Positions 24,371 to 45,462 of a stretch of 64,000 nucleotides of DNA are shown here, piece by piece. A model generated the notes under the pieces. The model was not told the origin of the DNA and did no database searches. It saw nothing but the letters and a program-made list of their open reading frames with translations. The translations under genes and the position numbers were made by a program. Origin of the DNA: Polychytrium aggregatum (lineage: Eukaryota > Chytridiomycota > Chytridiomycetes > Polychytriales); the NCBI RefSeq assembly GCF_025602895.1, contig NW_026516229.1, positions 496,001 through 560,000 on the forward strand. The letters run 5' to 3'. How positions within the stretch are numbered: the first letter of the stretch is position 1; the number at the start of each line of letters is the position of its first letter.

Positions 24371-25302
24371 AACTGCGCCGGGGGGCGGGGCACGACGCCA
24401 GGAGTCGCTTGAGGAGCTGAATGCACTGCATCAAACTGAAGAGAAAACGAGAACGCTGCGATTGTATCGCCGACACTGGCTTTCTTTGGATATGAATATA
24501 CACGCCTCCGTTGCCATCCACTCTGCCATCCACGTTGATAGGCGCTGCAGTGTGGAATTGTGTGCAATCCAGCAGCGGAGGGACGATCCGAGGTCTGCAC
24601 GAGACCTGTCAAATAGCGATCGCTGACTGTCAATCCCGGAATGCGACCGGGTTTGTGTGCGGCTCATTCCGGCCCTCGATTACCGTCAAGGAACGCGGAA
24701 TATGGCTCATCCCAGCGCCCAGACATCGTCAGGAAAGAAAGGCGCCGCTCGGCCAAGGGATCTGGTTGTCCGAGCCCACAAGTGTCAGAGTGATGCTGCT
24801 CCACAGTGGCCGGTCATGCTGGACCATGGAGAGCTGGGCCGGTGGCCGGTGGCTGACAACTGGTCACCAGCAACAGCCGGGCGATTGGCAAATCTCAGCG
24901 GGCAGCCCAGGCCCCCCCCCGTGGCCCCGGACAGCCGCCACGCAGCGGCAATCAGAGCCGGCCCTGGCCCAGGAGAAACCAACCAAGGCGGCCGGGGCAA
25001 ACGAGTGGACGAGGCGGGCGGACCATGTGAGGGGCACAGACCAGCGTCGCGCGGCCCTGGGTGCGCCGAGTGGTTCGATGCTGGGCTGGATCGGCGTTAT
25101 GGGCGACGGCAGGGCAAGGCCCATGGCCGCAGGGCTCGGTGGTGGATGGAGCGTCGGTGGCGAGTGAGAAGCGGTCGATAGGACATGGATGATGGTTGCA
25201 GGGTGAATGGTGGTTGCAGGTGAATGGTGCTGGCTGGGTGAATGACGATTGGTGGCGAGTCTGGTCCTGATGGCGAGACACCCGGCACCGGGGCGGCCGC
25301 CG

Positions 25303-25432
25303 ACATCAACTCTGACACTCACATCAACTCCGGCACCCACATCAACTTCAACGTCAACATCAACTTCAACACCGGCATCAACATCAACTTCAACACCCGC
25401 ATCAACATCAACGCCGACACCGGCGCTGTCCC
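25303..25432 (+). repeat. Imperfect (ACATCAACTYCAAC)-type tandem array
   Basis: About 130 bp made of variants of acatcaacttcaac, acaccggc and aacgtc, with ACATCAAC occurring at least eight times. No gene is assigned here. Confidence 0.8.
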
Positions 25433-25729
25433 TCGCCGCACCCATTCCGCAGCGCGTGGCCACAAGAAAGGGCGCACAGGCGCTTGGCACCAGTCGCCCT
25501 TTGGGCGGCACACGCCGATTGGTGCAGCGGTCGCACGGGAAAGGGCGGCGCCCTGTGTGTGTGTGCGTTGTGGTTGTTGGCTGTGCATTGTTGGCTGTGG
25601 GTGCTGTGTGCTGTGTGACCGGAGGGATGCGATCATGCCGGCTGGCCTGCAGCGACAGTGTGCGCGGGGGGAAGTGTGTTGGGCACGCTCGGCGTCGCAC
25701 AGGCAGCTGCCAATGGATGGAAGGGGATA

Positions 25730-25776
25730 CAGCAACAGCAACAGCAACAGCCACAGCAACAGCAACAGCAACAGCC

Positions 25777-25856
<80 letters not shown>

Positions 25857-25877
25857 CACAGCAACAGCAACAGCAAC
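25730..25877 (+). repeat. (CAGCAA)n hexanucleotide microsatellite with CAGCCA interruptions
   Basis: About 148 bp of CAGCAA units punctuated by regular CAGCCA variants. It is open in several frames (poly-Gln, poly-Thr/Ala, poly-Ser/Asn), so the ORFs across it are not evidence of coding. Confidence 0.92.
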
Positions 25878-27210
25878 CACCCCCGTTCTGTGTCGCAGCT
25901 GCCACAGCACCCCCCCACTGCGGCCCCACAGACTCCAGTCTTAATTCCTGTCCTTCCTGGCTCGCTCGTTCGCATGCATCTGGTGATAAGCCTTCTCTGA
26001 TCCATCGCACCCACCCGGCCTGCCATATCCGCCGCCTCCTGTGTTTCCCGCTCGGCCCTGCTCCAGCGGCCTCACTGTCGCCTTTGTCTTCCGGGGGGGT
26101 GAGCATCCGTCGGCTGTCCCATGTCTTTGCGTCTCCTGTCGTGCTTCTGCCCGCTGCTTCCGGCTCCCTCCCGGCTCGCTTCGTCTGGCCTGCTTCCCCC
26201 TTCCCCCTCCTCTGCTTGCACCCGAACTTGCTTTCAAGCTCGCTTCTTCCAACCCGGAGCACCGTCTTTGCCCCCTCCCTGCTGCCACTGCTGCTCCTGT
26301 CTCTCTCCTTCGGGCTCTCTTGCACGCGCTCCTGCTTTCCTCATTGTCCCGCCACATTATTCGGTCATCCCCTGTCTGCGTCTCTCGCATTCTGTGGCTC
26401 CTCATACCGCTGGCTTGCGTTGTTGACCCGCGCTGGCTTCTCTTCCAGGCTCGACTTGAATCTCCACGCCTATTTTCGGTGTGATCTTGCTCTGCAACGG
26501 CCTATTTCGCCCTCAGGTACGTTTCGTTTCCCCTGTCGAGCGATGCGACCCTCCCCGTGGCATGACACGGCTGCGACCCGACCCAAGAAAAGCCAATCCC
26601 CTCCAAAACGTCACCGAGAGGCAAGACCTGGACAACGAGGACACGCTGGAGCAAGCGCTTGGGACACGGGCCTTCGCGGCAGATTTCTCTCGGGAGTGTC
26701 GAGAGCCGGTCGGGTCTGCTCTGGTGGTGCCCGCATCGGCTCGTGCACCGGTTTGGCCATGCCTCCGACGACCCAGCCTTCCCCTGCTGTTTCTCATCCG
26801 ATTCGACTCGGCCCGGCCCCCTCAATCGCCCCCAGCTCGTCTCAGCTCGGCTCGACTCGGCCCCCTCAATCGTCTCAGTCGCCGCACACTCTCACGCTGG
26901 ATCGCCTCGCCCAGGGCTGATCTGCCCTGTCTGCCTTCGATCGACTTGACTCCTGACCTGCTGTCAGCCTCAGCTCGGCTTTTCTTGCCTTCCCCCGCCC
27001 TGGCTCTCCTTTCTGGCAATCGTCGGCTGCCACTAACCCATCAACACCCGTTCTCCTGGCTGCCAACCTGGCTGCCATCCCGGTTGCCTCCCCTTCCCCA
27101 CTTTGATTTTCACTACAATTACTCGGTGCAGCCGATTCAAGAGCACCACGCCTGCCTCCTCGCTCTCCTCAATCATCAGCGCTGAGGCCGCTACGTGCTC
27201 GTCCCCTGTC

Positions 27211-27250
27211 TGAACTGAACTGAACCGAACTGAACCGAACTGAACTGAAC
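27211..27250 (+). repeat. (TGAAC)8 pentanucleotide array upstream of YAK1
   Basis: Eight 5-bp units, two of them cgaac instead of tgaac, end 82 bp before the YAK1 start codon. The array probably lies in the 5' leader or core promoter. Confidence 0.85.
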
Positions 27251-27332
27251 TCCTTCGGCATCCCACCAGCGGCACCCGCCTCTGTCCTGCCCCTCCTCCT
27301 CTCGGCCTTTCCTCTGGCTGCATTGCCCATCG

Positions 27333-36155
<8,823 letters not shown>

Positions 36156-37181
36156 CCAAGCCAGCACCGCAAAGACGAGCTCTGGCTGGTTGTGGTAAGA
36201 AATCGCCCCCTCCCCTCCCAGGCTCCCCTCCTCCTCCAGCTGCCGTCGCCCTCGACTTCAAGGATCTACTGTCAAGCCTCGGCAGCAAATATCCAACTGC
36301 CAGTCGTCGGGTCGCTCGCGCCTTGTCCCTCCCTCATTATTCTTCTTGATAACCCGACGCCCTCCCCCAGATGGCTCGTGCAGACGACGATGTCGCCTTG
36401 ATCAGCAGCGATGCGATCTCGTTTCCGCGCGGCGTCTGTCGGCTGCGACAGTGTACTTGGCTTGTTTTGTTGTTGGTCATATGTGGAAGAGACAGCCGTA
36501 TTTTTCCTGTCCAGACAGCCGTCGCCCGGCCTGGCATGTGTGTTGGCTGTGCTTGTGTTTTGTATCTGCTGGAGGATCGATCCGGCTGGCCTGCGTTTGG
36601 TGGTCAACACGAAGCATCTCATTGCCCTCCGAGTCTTCTGAGCCCTGGTCGCCCAAGTGATTGTGCGTCTGCGTCTCGATCAAAGGGTCCTCCTGTCCTG
36701 TCCTGTCCTGTCCTGTCCTGTCCCTGTGCAAGCAAGGCAGCAAAAGTGCAAAGGACCACGAAATGTAGCCACACGATATGACGACGGCCTTGTCCCGTTG
36801 GATGGACCAAGCAGAGCTCGCCGACTGGTGCCACCCAACGCAGACGCAGGCATTCCACGGTGTCTGCTCGGGGTGGGCAAGCAGGCCATCCAGCAATGCT
36901 GTCCGCCGTCGACTGGTCGGCTTCTGTTCCTGGTGTTTCACGCATGGGCCGCCATGGCCCCAGCCCCGTGCTGGATCCTGGGAACAAGGCCCCTTGCTTC
37001 CTCAGAGTTGTCGAATCGGTGGCGTGCTCCCAGATGTCCCCTCTCTGGGCTCCACGAGCACCGGGGAGCATGTCGGCACAGGCCGAAAACGTGGCCTATA
37101 AATGCCATCTCCTTGCCGGTCCCGCTGCTTGCCCCTTATCCCGGTTGCCTTGACTTTGACGTCCCCCCCCCCTTTCCTGCG
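36156..37181. other. Intergenic region between YAK1 and the reductase gene
   Basis: One kilobase without recognisable exons. It should hold the YAK1 3' UTR and the promoter of the next gene. It includes a (TCCTG)n array at 36691-36724 and a run of nine C at 37163-37172 just before the next start codon. Confidence 0.5.
36691..36724 (+). repeat. (TCCTG)n pentanucleotide array
   Basis: Six perfect TCCTG units followed by TCCC. Intergenic. Confidence 0.85.
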
Positions 37182-38948
37182 ATGCTCCATCGTGCCCTTT
37201 CTTGCTGCTTCGGAGAGCCGCCCAGCAACCGCGGCGATAGCAGGTCATCGGTCCCCACCGAGCAGCCGCTGTCGCAGCCCAAAGGCGTTCAGCCGATGGA
37301 TCCGTTCGATCCCTGGCTGCATCCCCTGGAGGCGGCCATCAGGCTCGCTGCCGAGGAGCCCGATACCCTGGCTATCCACACAAAAGAAAACGGCAAGACC
37401 GAGCGCTACAGCTACCTCGAGCTGTGGCAGAAGGCATACTCGATCGCCCAGGAGCTCAAGGTCCTTCCTGGCTGGGACGACGAGGGCCACGAGGTCATTG
37501 CGACCTACTGCGAAGCCGAAGCACACTGGCTCTTCTATTCCTATGCGCTCTGGATCCTCGGCAAGTGAGTGATCTGTCTCGACATGCGAGAAGGGCTGGG
37601 AGTCTCATGCTTGGACCCGCCAGCTGGTTCTGATGGCCGCGTGTCTCTCAGGAAGGTGATCAACTTTGGGCTGAACTGGCCCGCTGTTGCTCGGAAGGCG
37701 CTCTGCGAAAGGTAAGAGCCGTGCTTCTGACGCCGGTTACATTTCTGCGGCGATGCCATCCCATTCGACCCAACCACGAACCGGCTGCGATTTACTAACC
37801 AGCGAGGGTCTTGCTCATACCCAGGCTCAGGATCAGATACGTCCTCTATCACCATACCAAACCCGGCCGAATCGAGGGAGTCGAGGCCATCGATGCCGGA
37901 GTCTACTACCCGCTCGCAGCGATCCCCGCCCCATCGATCGACGCCTGCCAGCCCCTCGACGAGTACATCGGCTACCTCAGCACTTCCGGAACCACAGGTG
38001 GGCACGAACTAGAGCCGGCGCCACCCCATCGTCTCAGCGGCTTTCATGGAGTGCCCGACTCACGTCCATATCTTACCCCTTGCTTACTCAGGCATTCCCA
38101 AGACGTGGGTAGTCGCTGCTGGGAGTCTGTGTGGGTTGGTCGCGCCAATTGCTGCATATCGCCTGCAAGACTCATGACCTCTTCCTCCTGCCCACAGCTT
38201 CCAGATTTCCCACCGCTTCATGGAGTCTACCCGCCCTTCTGTTGGCTATCCCAAGGGGTCGGTCGGGGTCTTCCAGGTATGCTCCCTCGTCACAATCGTC
38301 GCTGCCCGCCTTGGATGCCTGCCCCAGGCTGACAAGCTGTCGCCGGCAAGCTAGGCTGCCTCGTTCTCAGCATCCATGGCTTGGCTTGCGATCGGTGTCA
38401 ATACCAAGGGATCACTGTGGCTCTCCAAGCCCACACCCAACCCAGTCAACAAGGCCCTCAGCGTCATCTCCCTCCTAAACGAGGGCATGGGCATCTTCTC
38501 GTCGGTAGGTCTTCGACTGAGCCACTGACCTCTCCCAGTCGCAGCGGTCCCGGGGCTGCTTGAAGTTTTGAGGACACTCCAGGGCCTCTGACACATAGGA
38601 AATGCTGCTTGCCAGACGCCGTCATTCATCAAGATGGTCTTCAAAGTGGCAACATCGCGCAACCCTCGAATCCGCTGGCCCAAAGCCGAGCGCGTGGTGC
38701 TTGCCCACGAACTCGTTCCCGTCTCTCTGGTGCACCTGGCTCGCAAGCTCTGTCCGAACGCAATGATTCGTTGTGGATACGGATCAAGTGAGGTATACCT
38801 TGCACATGCGAAACGAGACGGTGCCCTATTTTCGTCGCAGACGCAGTACGGGATAGCCAGAGTCCAGCAAAGCTGTTTGCAAAAAGACTCCTCACTTTGG
38901 CAGTCGCCGAGCGAAGGTCTTCCCCGACTCGCGATATTTCAGGGCCAC

Positions 38949-39022
38949 TGACCATGATCTCAGTCTACTGACCATGATCTCCATCCGCTGTCCATGATCT
39001 CCACCTGCTGTCTATGATCCCT
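38949..39022 (+). repeat. 20-bp tandem repeat in intron 7 of the reductase gene
   Basis: Units at 38951-38970, 38971-38990 and 38991-39010, of the form accatgatctccatccgctg, plus a partial fourth. Wholly intronic, 57 bp before the next exon. Confidence 0.85.
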
Positions 39023-41367
39023 GTCGGGGGCCGTCTTGGCTGTCTCCCCATGTCTCCTCGACCCTGTCTGGCCGACAGTCGACGATCATCGGCACCTTGA
39101 CCTTCTGCGTCATCCAACCGACCGAGCCCTGCCCCTCGCAGCTGGTCTACAAGCTGACCAAGCCCAACGTCCGGTGCGTGCTCTTTGACGAGACCGGCAA
39201 CGTCGTCGACCAGAGCGTCTCTCGGCACGGCGTTCTGGCCTTTGCCGTCGACAAGGACGATCCTGTGCGCAACCACCCCAACTTTGCGAATGCAGATCGA
39301 AGCGATAAACTGGCCGTCTTTGGCTTTCTGGAAGACGGCTCGCCCCGTGTATGTACCCAAGATTGGGTCGAGATGAAGGGCGAAAAGGACTTTGTGGTCT
39401 TTGGCCGGTAAGTTTCCGCTGCCGTGGTGCAGTCTCCGTCGGTCTGGATCGCTAACATGGCATCTCTTGGCTGAATCGGTGGAATCGCCTTGGTCGCTAT
39501 AGTTGCGCTGCTTCGAGCGCTACTGGAAGTACCGCGGCGCCCTGTCGAATGGAGCAAAATGCATCCGATTGACCACCCCAGTCGACTCTGTCTCGCACCA
39601 GCTTCGGCCAAAAGGTCAAGGTCAATGGTGTCTATGTCGATCTCAACGCCCTTGAGGAGATCGTCAACCAGAACCTGAGCGATAGCATCGTCGATTGCGC
39701 CTTTATGCAGACCTCGGAGCTCAAGATCGTGATGCTCTATGTCACCCGAAAAGAGTCCAATCCAAAGCTGACCCCAACCGAGATCCTGCAGACAGTTCAG
39801 GACCTCTTTGCTCTCAAGAACGTCTCCAAGGTCCCGATCCACAACTGCTTCGAACTCAACGACATTCCGTTCACGGAGGTCGGCAAGCGCGATCTCAAGA
39901 AGCTCAGGCGCATCGCCGAGAGCGCCGACCAGTACGGCAGATCCGTTGTCTACCCACCGCTCGAAATCAGCGACGCCCTGATCTCTCGAATTGCGGTGCT
40001 CATCTCTCGCCTTGGGAGCCAGATTCTCAACATCGAGGCCCTCGACGGTCGCAACTACTACATTGCCGGTGTCGGCTTTGACTCGCTGAGTGTCGGCCGT
40101 CTGGCCCTCGCCATCAAGAACGAGCTCGATGTCGAGATCTCGCCGCTGATATTGCTGTCGAACGGAATGACGCCCATGGCCGTCGCCCAACTTGTGATTG
40201 ACATCCGGGATAAAAGGCCGCTGATCCCGCCAACCGTCGATCTGGCCGAAGAAGCCGCCAAGCTCGACGATGCGACTGTGACGGCCGAGGGTCTCCCTCC
40301 GTTCGCCTTTCCCACATGGGCTCGCGGCATCGTCCTGACCGGTGCCACTGGCTTCCTGGGCGTCTTCCTGCTGTACGAACTGGCGAACAGGTTTCCTCGG
40401 GCCAAGATCTACTGCCTCGTTCGAGCTAAGAACGAAGAAGTCGCTCTCCTCCGACTGCTCTCAAATGCTTCCCAGCTTGTGATTGCATCGAGAATGCGTG
40501 CCGACCCGCGGTACGCCGTGCGAGACCGATTTGTGGCCTTGTGTGGCGACCTGTCGCAGGACAAGTGGGGACTCTCGGACGAGCGATGGAAGGAGATCAG
40601 CGAGGAGACCGACATGATTGTCCACAACGGCGCCGAGGTCCACTGGTTGTATGACTATAACAGACTCAAGGGACCCAACGTCCTTGGCACGGCGACGGCC
40701 CTGAGACTGGCCACAACCCACCACCTGAAGCCGCTGCACTACATCTCGACCCTTGGGACCGTTCCAGCATCCAAGGGCTCTAGCAAGCTCCTGATGGAGA
40801 AGATCTACTCGGCCTGGAACATCTCTGGCGGGTATGGCCAGACCAAGTGGGTCTCTGAGCAGCTGGTCAACAAGGCAGGCACGATCGAGGGGAGTACCTG
40901 CGACGATCATTCGTCCAGCCGTCATTGCTGGTGATAGCAAATACGGAGGTGAGTTGAGTGTGATGTGATGTGGTGTGATGGAGATGTCTCAATCGTCCCA
41001 TGGACTGGCCATGAATCGATGGTCTCGATTGTCAAGTGCCACTCATCCACCAACTGACACCAACTGACACCTTCACACCCTCCATCGCTCCAGTGTCCAA
41101 CACGGACGACTACATCTGGCGATATGTCAAGGGATGCATCCAGCTCGGCATTGCTCCGTCGCATGCCACTCCTGTCACGATGACCATGGATCCCGTCGAC
41201 CATGTCGCCAAGGTGGTTGCCGAGATTGCCGGCTCGGAGGAGGCCCTGTCCAAGTTTGTGTTCCACATCAGCGACCCGGAGAACAGGTGAGGAATGTGAT
41301 ATGGTGTGATATGGATATGGTGTGGTGTGCGATATGGTGTGGATGGTGGATTCCGACTCTGATTACC

Positions 41368-41482
41368 CACTCACTCACTCACTCACTCACTCACTCACTC
41401 ACTCACTCACTCACTCACTCACTCACTCACACTCACACTCACACTCACACTCACACTCACACTCACACTCACACTCACACAC
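41368..41482 (+). repeat. (CTCA)n followed by (ACTCAC)n microsatellite in the last intron of the reductase gene
   Basis: About 60 bp of CTCA tetranucleotides run into about 50 bp of ACTCAC hexanucleotides. The array ends 3 bp before the intron acceptor, so it replaces the usual polypyrimidine tract. Confidence 0.92.
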
Positions 41483-41834
41483 CAGTGTCATCACCGAAAC
41501 CAAGCTGTTTGAGATTGCCAACGCCTTTGGCTGGCAGGTCTTGTTTGAGACTCGCGAGCAGTTCAAGGGGCTTTTGAGCGAAGCCGCGTCAATCGAGACC
41601 AACGCTCTGTTCCCACTCATGCACATGATGATGGACATGTCCTTCCTGCCCGACAACACCAACACTCGCGCAATCTACCCGACGCCGTGCCGTCCTGCCT
41701 CGGTCATTGCCAAGAAGTGCCTCAACTACCTGTTCCACGTTGGCTTCCTGCCCGAGCCCCAGAACCCATCGAGCGAGCTCAAGGGCGAGGAGTATCCCGA
41801 AGTCAGCATCTTTGGCCGCACTGGCCGCCATTGA

Positions 41835-42469
41835 TCAACGTGCGACATTGTCCTGTCTTGGGGAGGGACACACATGGCGCGACTGGTGTGCGCTGCCGGT
41901 TGGACAGCTTGTCAATTTCAGTTCATTTCTTCCTGCCAGCCTCAGGTCACGTCCTTCTTGTCTTGCTTCGTTCGGCCCGTTATGTTTAGCATTATTTCCA
42001 CTTGTTGTTTCGGTTCGTTATTGTCGATTCTCAACTTTGTGCTCGTTTCCCAAGACCACTTTCCCATCTCCGTCCCATGTTCCCAATGGTATCCTGGTCG
42101 AAGCCAGTCGGTGGTTCTCGATGGTATCTCGGCCGATATCAGCCGGTGGTCCTCTGATGTTTTGACCAAAACCGACATGCTGCATCGCTTGTCCCGAATC
42201 ACCTGCCCCAAACGGGCTGTGCGGCGCCACATGGCTGCGTCGCCCCAAGTGCGCCGATTGGCCCGCCGTCTCCTGGCCTTGGCGGCGCCTTCAGGCCCCC
42301 CACCCGCCCGCTCGCTGCCTCGCCTCGATCGCTCTCCCATCCGCCTACTTCCCCTCCCTGTCCTGGTCCTCATCTCGTTCCAACCCGCCTCGACCGGCAC
42401 ACCAAGCACACCAAGCACATTGGCTCTGGCACCCTCGTTCGTGCAGAGAAATCCAGCCGCTCGCTCGCA
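41835..42469. other. Intergenic region, WASP-B promoter side
   Basis: About 630 bp without recognisable exons. A short duplication (caccaagcacaccaagcaca) lies near 42400-42419, shortly before the WASP-B start. No RNA gene was recognised. Confidence 0.45.
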
Positions 42470-45462
42470 ATGCCCTCGCTGAACGCATCCGAGCGATCTC
42501 TCGTCAACTCCACATTCGGCCGAAACGCCGTTCTTGCCTCTGCTGTCGTCCGGCGCTACAAGGCCCATCCCATCCCAACCCGATGGACGTATACCGGCCA
42601 GCGAGGCGCCCTCGTCCTGACTGCAGGATCGCTCAAGCTTCTTGATCTAGATGTGAGTCGCTGCTCTTTGTTCGGATGGACAGCGGGATGCTTATTCGGA
42701 CATGGCAGTCGCTTTCCATGCTCGCTGAAAGTCTGCGCCGATGCCCAATCAGTCGCTGCAGAGCCGGCACGGCCATCGTCGGAGCTTGCGACGAGCGAGG
42801 ACGAGGCCGGCTCCATCATGTCTACGCTCTCTCGCCCCTGCTGGAAACATGGGCCCTGAAGCAGCAGCGGCTTGCTGACGTTGATTTCATCGTCCCGGTA
42901 TCATCTCTCGCCCTTGACAGACGGGCGACATTGTCTGGGAGACTTTGATCGACAGCAGCTCGGACTACTGCGACGACGCCAACTTTTTCCACAGTTTTGC
43001 CTCTGCCGAGGACCGCTGCATGGTGGGGTTCTGCTTTGCCCTCGAGAGCGAAGCCGCCGACTTTTTCAGGGCCGTTCAGGACGACAGCAGCCGCCAGAGC
43101 CCCGTCGCTCCGAGCCAGCTTGCTGCCCCAAAGCCGAGCTATGCCCCTGTTCCTGCGCCTCGGCTTCCGCTTGCCCCCAAAGGTAAGGCCTGCAAGCCCG
43201 CCGCTGTCGTATCGTCGTGCTCGGTCCTCCGCCCAACACCATTCCCGAGGACTTCCAGCCAGCCACACAATCCTGGCCGGCTTCGCTGTATCCCGGCTCT
43301 GATTTGGGTTGCTTTGCGTGCTCCGCCCTCATCCCGATGCCGACTTTCGCTGCGATCCAGCCACGACACCCTCTCCGGCAGCGAACGTCATCGATCTCAA
43401 GCCCATCGAACGCTCGGTCTCGGCGCCTCCCGTCGAGAGCAAGGAGGAGGAGACAAAGAGCCGAGGCTTGCTCTTTGGCATGGGCAAGTCCAAGTCGTCC
43501 AAGGGCTCGGATAAGAAAGACAAGTCCTCGGGCAAGTCCAAGAAAAAGGGCGCAATCACCAAGGACATGATCAGCGGTCCTACGAACTTTGAGTATGTGT
43601 CCACCGCTCGGCTGGCCCGATGGGTCGCTGACGCACGACCCGCAGCTTCCTCGCGAGGGTCTAAATCCCAGTCGTGGCTCAGTTGAGACAGTTCTGTGAC
43701 GGGCTTCAGAGTCACTTTGCCACATGCATGAACAATGTTCATTAATCCAGCCGCACTTTGCTGTCCGCACTGCTTGTTGACTGATTTGGACACCCTCCTC
43801 TACCACAGACACATCTCCCACGTCGGATACAACACCAAGACCGGCTCGTTCAATGTAAGCATGCCATCGTGTCCCCAGAGACCGACATGGCTGATTGGAG
43901 AGCGTTGATGGCGATGCCCATGGTTCTAAAACACTGCGATACCACTCTCCACTCACAGGCCGAGAACATTCCCGAGGAGTGGAAGATTATCTTTGCCAAG
44001 GCGGGTATCTCGGAAGAGTCCCTCAAATCAGATCGCTCGATGCAAAAGTTTGCCAAGAAATTCATGCGGGACAATGCCGACTTGGTTGGTAAAGTCCAGA
44101 AGAGCGGACCACCACCTCCGCCTCCGGTGAAGTACAATGGCGGTAAGTGCAGCCTTGGGCTGGAAGAGACCGCTCCTCCACATGCATGGATGCCATCAAC
44201 TAACGCTACGAGCTAGCAAGCCTGTGCACCACCACTAATTCGTGCTTTGTCGCCCTCAGTCGATACGAGCTTTGCTCGACCAGGTAGGGCTGACCCTCAA
44301 TGAGCACTTGATACATCGGTGATGCGGTAGAGCTCTGTTCTTCGTCGACATGGCTCATAACTCACATGAAATGCATTCACCCATGGCATGGTATAGGTCC
44401 TCCAGCTGCCGGGCGGAAGCCGCCGCCCCCGCCCCCTCCTTCCCGCCGACCTGCCCCTCCTCCTCCCCCAAGCCGGAACGCGACTGCACCAATAGCTCCA
44501 GCGGCCGCGGCTGGCTTCTCAAAGCCAAGTCTGCCGGCAAGAAGCGAGCCCCCAGCGACCTCTTATGCTCCTCCTCCGCCCATCCCGGCTCGTTCAAGCC
44601 CGGCCCCACCGCCGCCTGTTCCCAGCCGCAACGACGTGCGGCCTCCGCCAATTCCTTCGCGAAGCGAAGCGCCTCCGCCACCGATTCCCTCCCGAAACGA
44701 TGTGCCTCCTCCGCCCCCCAGGCTGCCGGCCCGCAACGAGCCCGCACCAACCGCGAGCGCCCCTCCTCCCCCTCCTCCTCCTCCTCCCGTGGGCGGATCC
44801 GGTATGTTGGCGAGCTGCTGTGGGTGCTGTGGGTGCTGTGGGTGCTGTGGGTGCTGTGGGTGCTGTGGGTGCTGTGGGTGCTGTGGGTGCTGGATCCAGC
44901 TGCGGTTGCTGGATCCAGCTGTGGATGATTCTTGTGGAAGCTTGTCGTGGTCGCCTCCAAAGTCTAACCCATCCACTGGTCAACAGTTCCCCCTCCCCCG
45001 CCTCCACCCCCTCCGCTTGGAGGTGGCCCTCCCCCGCCTCCTCGTGCTCCGACGGTACCGTCAGCGGCCCCGGCGCCAGCATCGGGCGGCGACGCACGCT
45101 CGGCACTCATGGACGCCATCCGACGAGGCAAAGAGCTGCGGCATTCTGGTGAGCAGACCCCCACCGCTCATGCGCCTGCACCCGAGCCTGCACCCGAAGC
45201 CGACTCGGGCGATATCGTGAACATTCTGAAGGTTGCGCTCTCAAACCGGAACAAGCATTCGAGTAAGTACACCGCTTGGAATGGCGGGGACTAAGACCCT
45301 GTGGGTGTTGTTACGGATAGCCAGTGCAGCTGGAGTGTGATTTCGGCCAGCTTGTTGATATATGCACATGCTAACTGGGCCACTTATCGACCACTGCGTG
45401 CAGACTACTCGGATTCGGAGAGCGATAGCGACGAAGATGATGAACAGGAGTGGGAAGAGTGA
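42470..45462 (+). CDS. WASP-family Arp2/3 activator, paralogue B
   Basis: Nine exons (42470-42652, 42921-43182, 43382-43592, 43809-43854, 43959-44142, 44260-44283, 44397-44801, 44987-45262, 45404-45462) join in phase to 549 residues. WH1: LASAVVRRYKAHPIPTRWTY and FFHSFASAEDRCMVGFCFAL. CRIB/GTPase-binding motif: MISGPTNFE joined to HISHVGYNTKTGSF, preceded by a Lys/Ser-rich basic patch. Polyproline follows, with several PP.IPSR(N/S) repeats. VCA: a WH2 (SALMDAIRRGKELRHS), central helix (IVNILKVALSNRN) and acidic tail ending EQEWEE. Exon boundaries at the CRIB (TTTGA donor) and at the acidic tail match WASP-A, showing that the two are duplicates. Exon 6 is 24 nt. The start is the first ATG before the WH1 domain. 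Confidence 0.92.
44815..44891 (+). repeat. 9-bp minisatellite (GCTGTGGGT)n in WASP-B intron 7
   Basis: About eight near-perfect copies directly after the GTATGT donor at 44802. If retained, the array would encode a Cys/Gly repeat in place of the polyproline-to-WH2 linker; splicing at 44802 and 44987 removes it and keeps phase. Confidence 0.9.

Larger units (their letters stand above)
24371..27332. other. Gene-poor 3-kb stretch, repeat-rich; probable YAK1 5' flank/leader
   Basis: No exon set with family resemblance was found on either strand. The stretch holds three simple-sequence arrays (listed separately). A pyrimidine-rich plus-strand zone from about 26000 to 27330 has runs such as ctcccggctcgcttcg and is probably the promoter and leader of the kinase gene. 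Long ORFs here come from GC skew or from the CAG array. An imperfect duplication of a gactcggccc..cctcaatcg segment is visible around 26805-26880. Confidence 0.5.
37182..41834 (+). pseudogene. Adenylation-carrier-thioester reductase (NRPS-like A-T-R / carboxylate reductase type), with premature stop and frameshift
   Basis: Exons 37182-37564, 37652-37711, 37825-37997, 38092-38104, 38198-38276, 38328-38504, 38616-38792, 39079-39407, 39602-40948, 41094-41286 and 41486-41834 keep phase, apart from the lesion in exon 9. A domain: YLSTSGTTGIPKT (ATP loop) and GYGSSE. Carrier domain: VGFDSLSVGRLALAI with the phosphopantetheine Ser. Reductase (R) domain: VLTGATGFLGVFLL (NAD(P)H loop), YISTLGTV, and GYGQTKWVSEQLV with Tyr-x-x-x-Lys. 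This order activates a carboxylic acid, tethers it and reduces it to an aldehyde, as in Lys2 and NRPS-like reductases; the substrate is unknown. Two lesions: an in-frame TAG at 38352-38354 in an otherwise open exon, and one extra base near 40875-40881, after which GVPATIIRPAVIAGDSKYG resumes in another frame. A sequencing error at either place is possible, so pseudogene status is provisional. Confidence 0.75.

Noticed and set aside
24511-25181. Two overlapping plus-strand ORFs downstream of WASP-A
   Set aside because: No conserved motif; stop-poor because of GC content; not supported as genes.
25658-26920. 420-codon ORF with a poly-Gln run
   Set aside because: The frame is kept open by the CAGCAA array and pyrimidine-rich DNA; no conserved block and no plausible splice structure.
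38328-38384. An intron that would remove the TAG in the reductase gene
   Set aside because: The only GT in reach (CT|GTCGCC) would make a 32-bp intron and give the wrong phase; sequence on both sides of the TAG is in one frame.
39408-39601. Apparent coding stretch CFERYWKYRGALSNG between reductase exons
   Set aside because: It cannot be joined in phase to the GR-FGQKVKVNG transition, which a clean GTAAGT/CAG intron explains.
44366-45220. Reading through the 9-bp minisatellite to give a Cys-Gly repeat protein
   Set aside because: A GTATGT donor at 44802 and CAG acceptor before 44987 remove the array and join polyproline to WH2 in phase.
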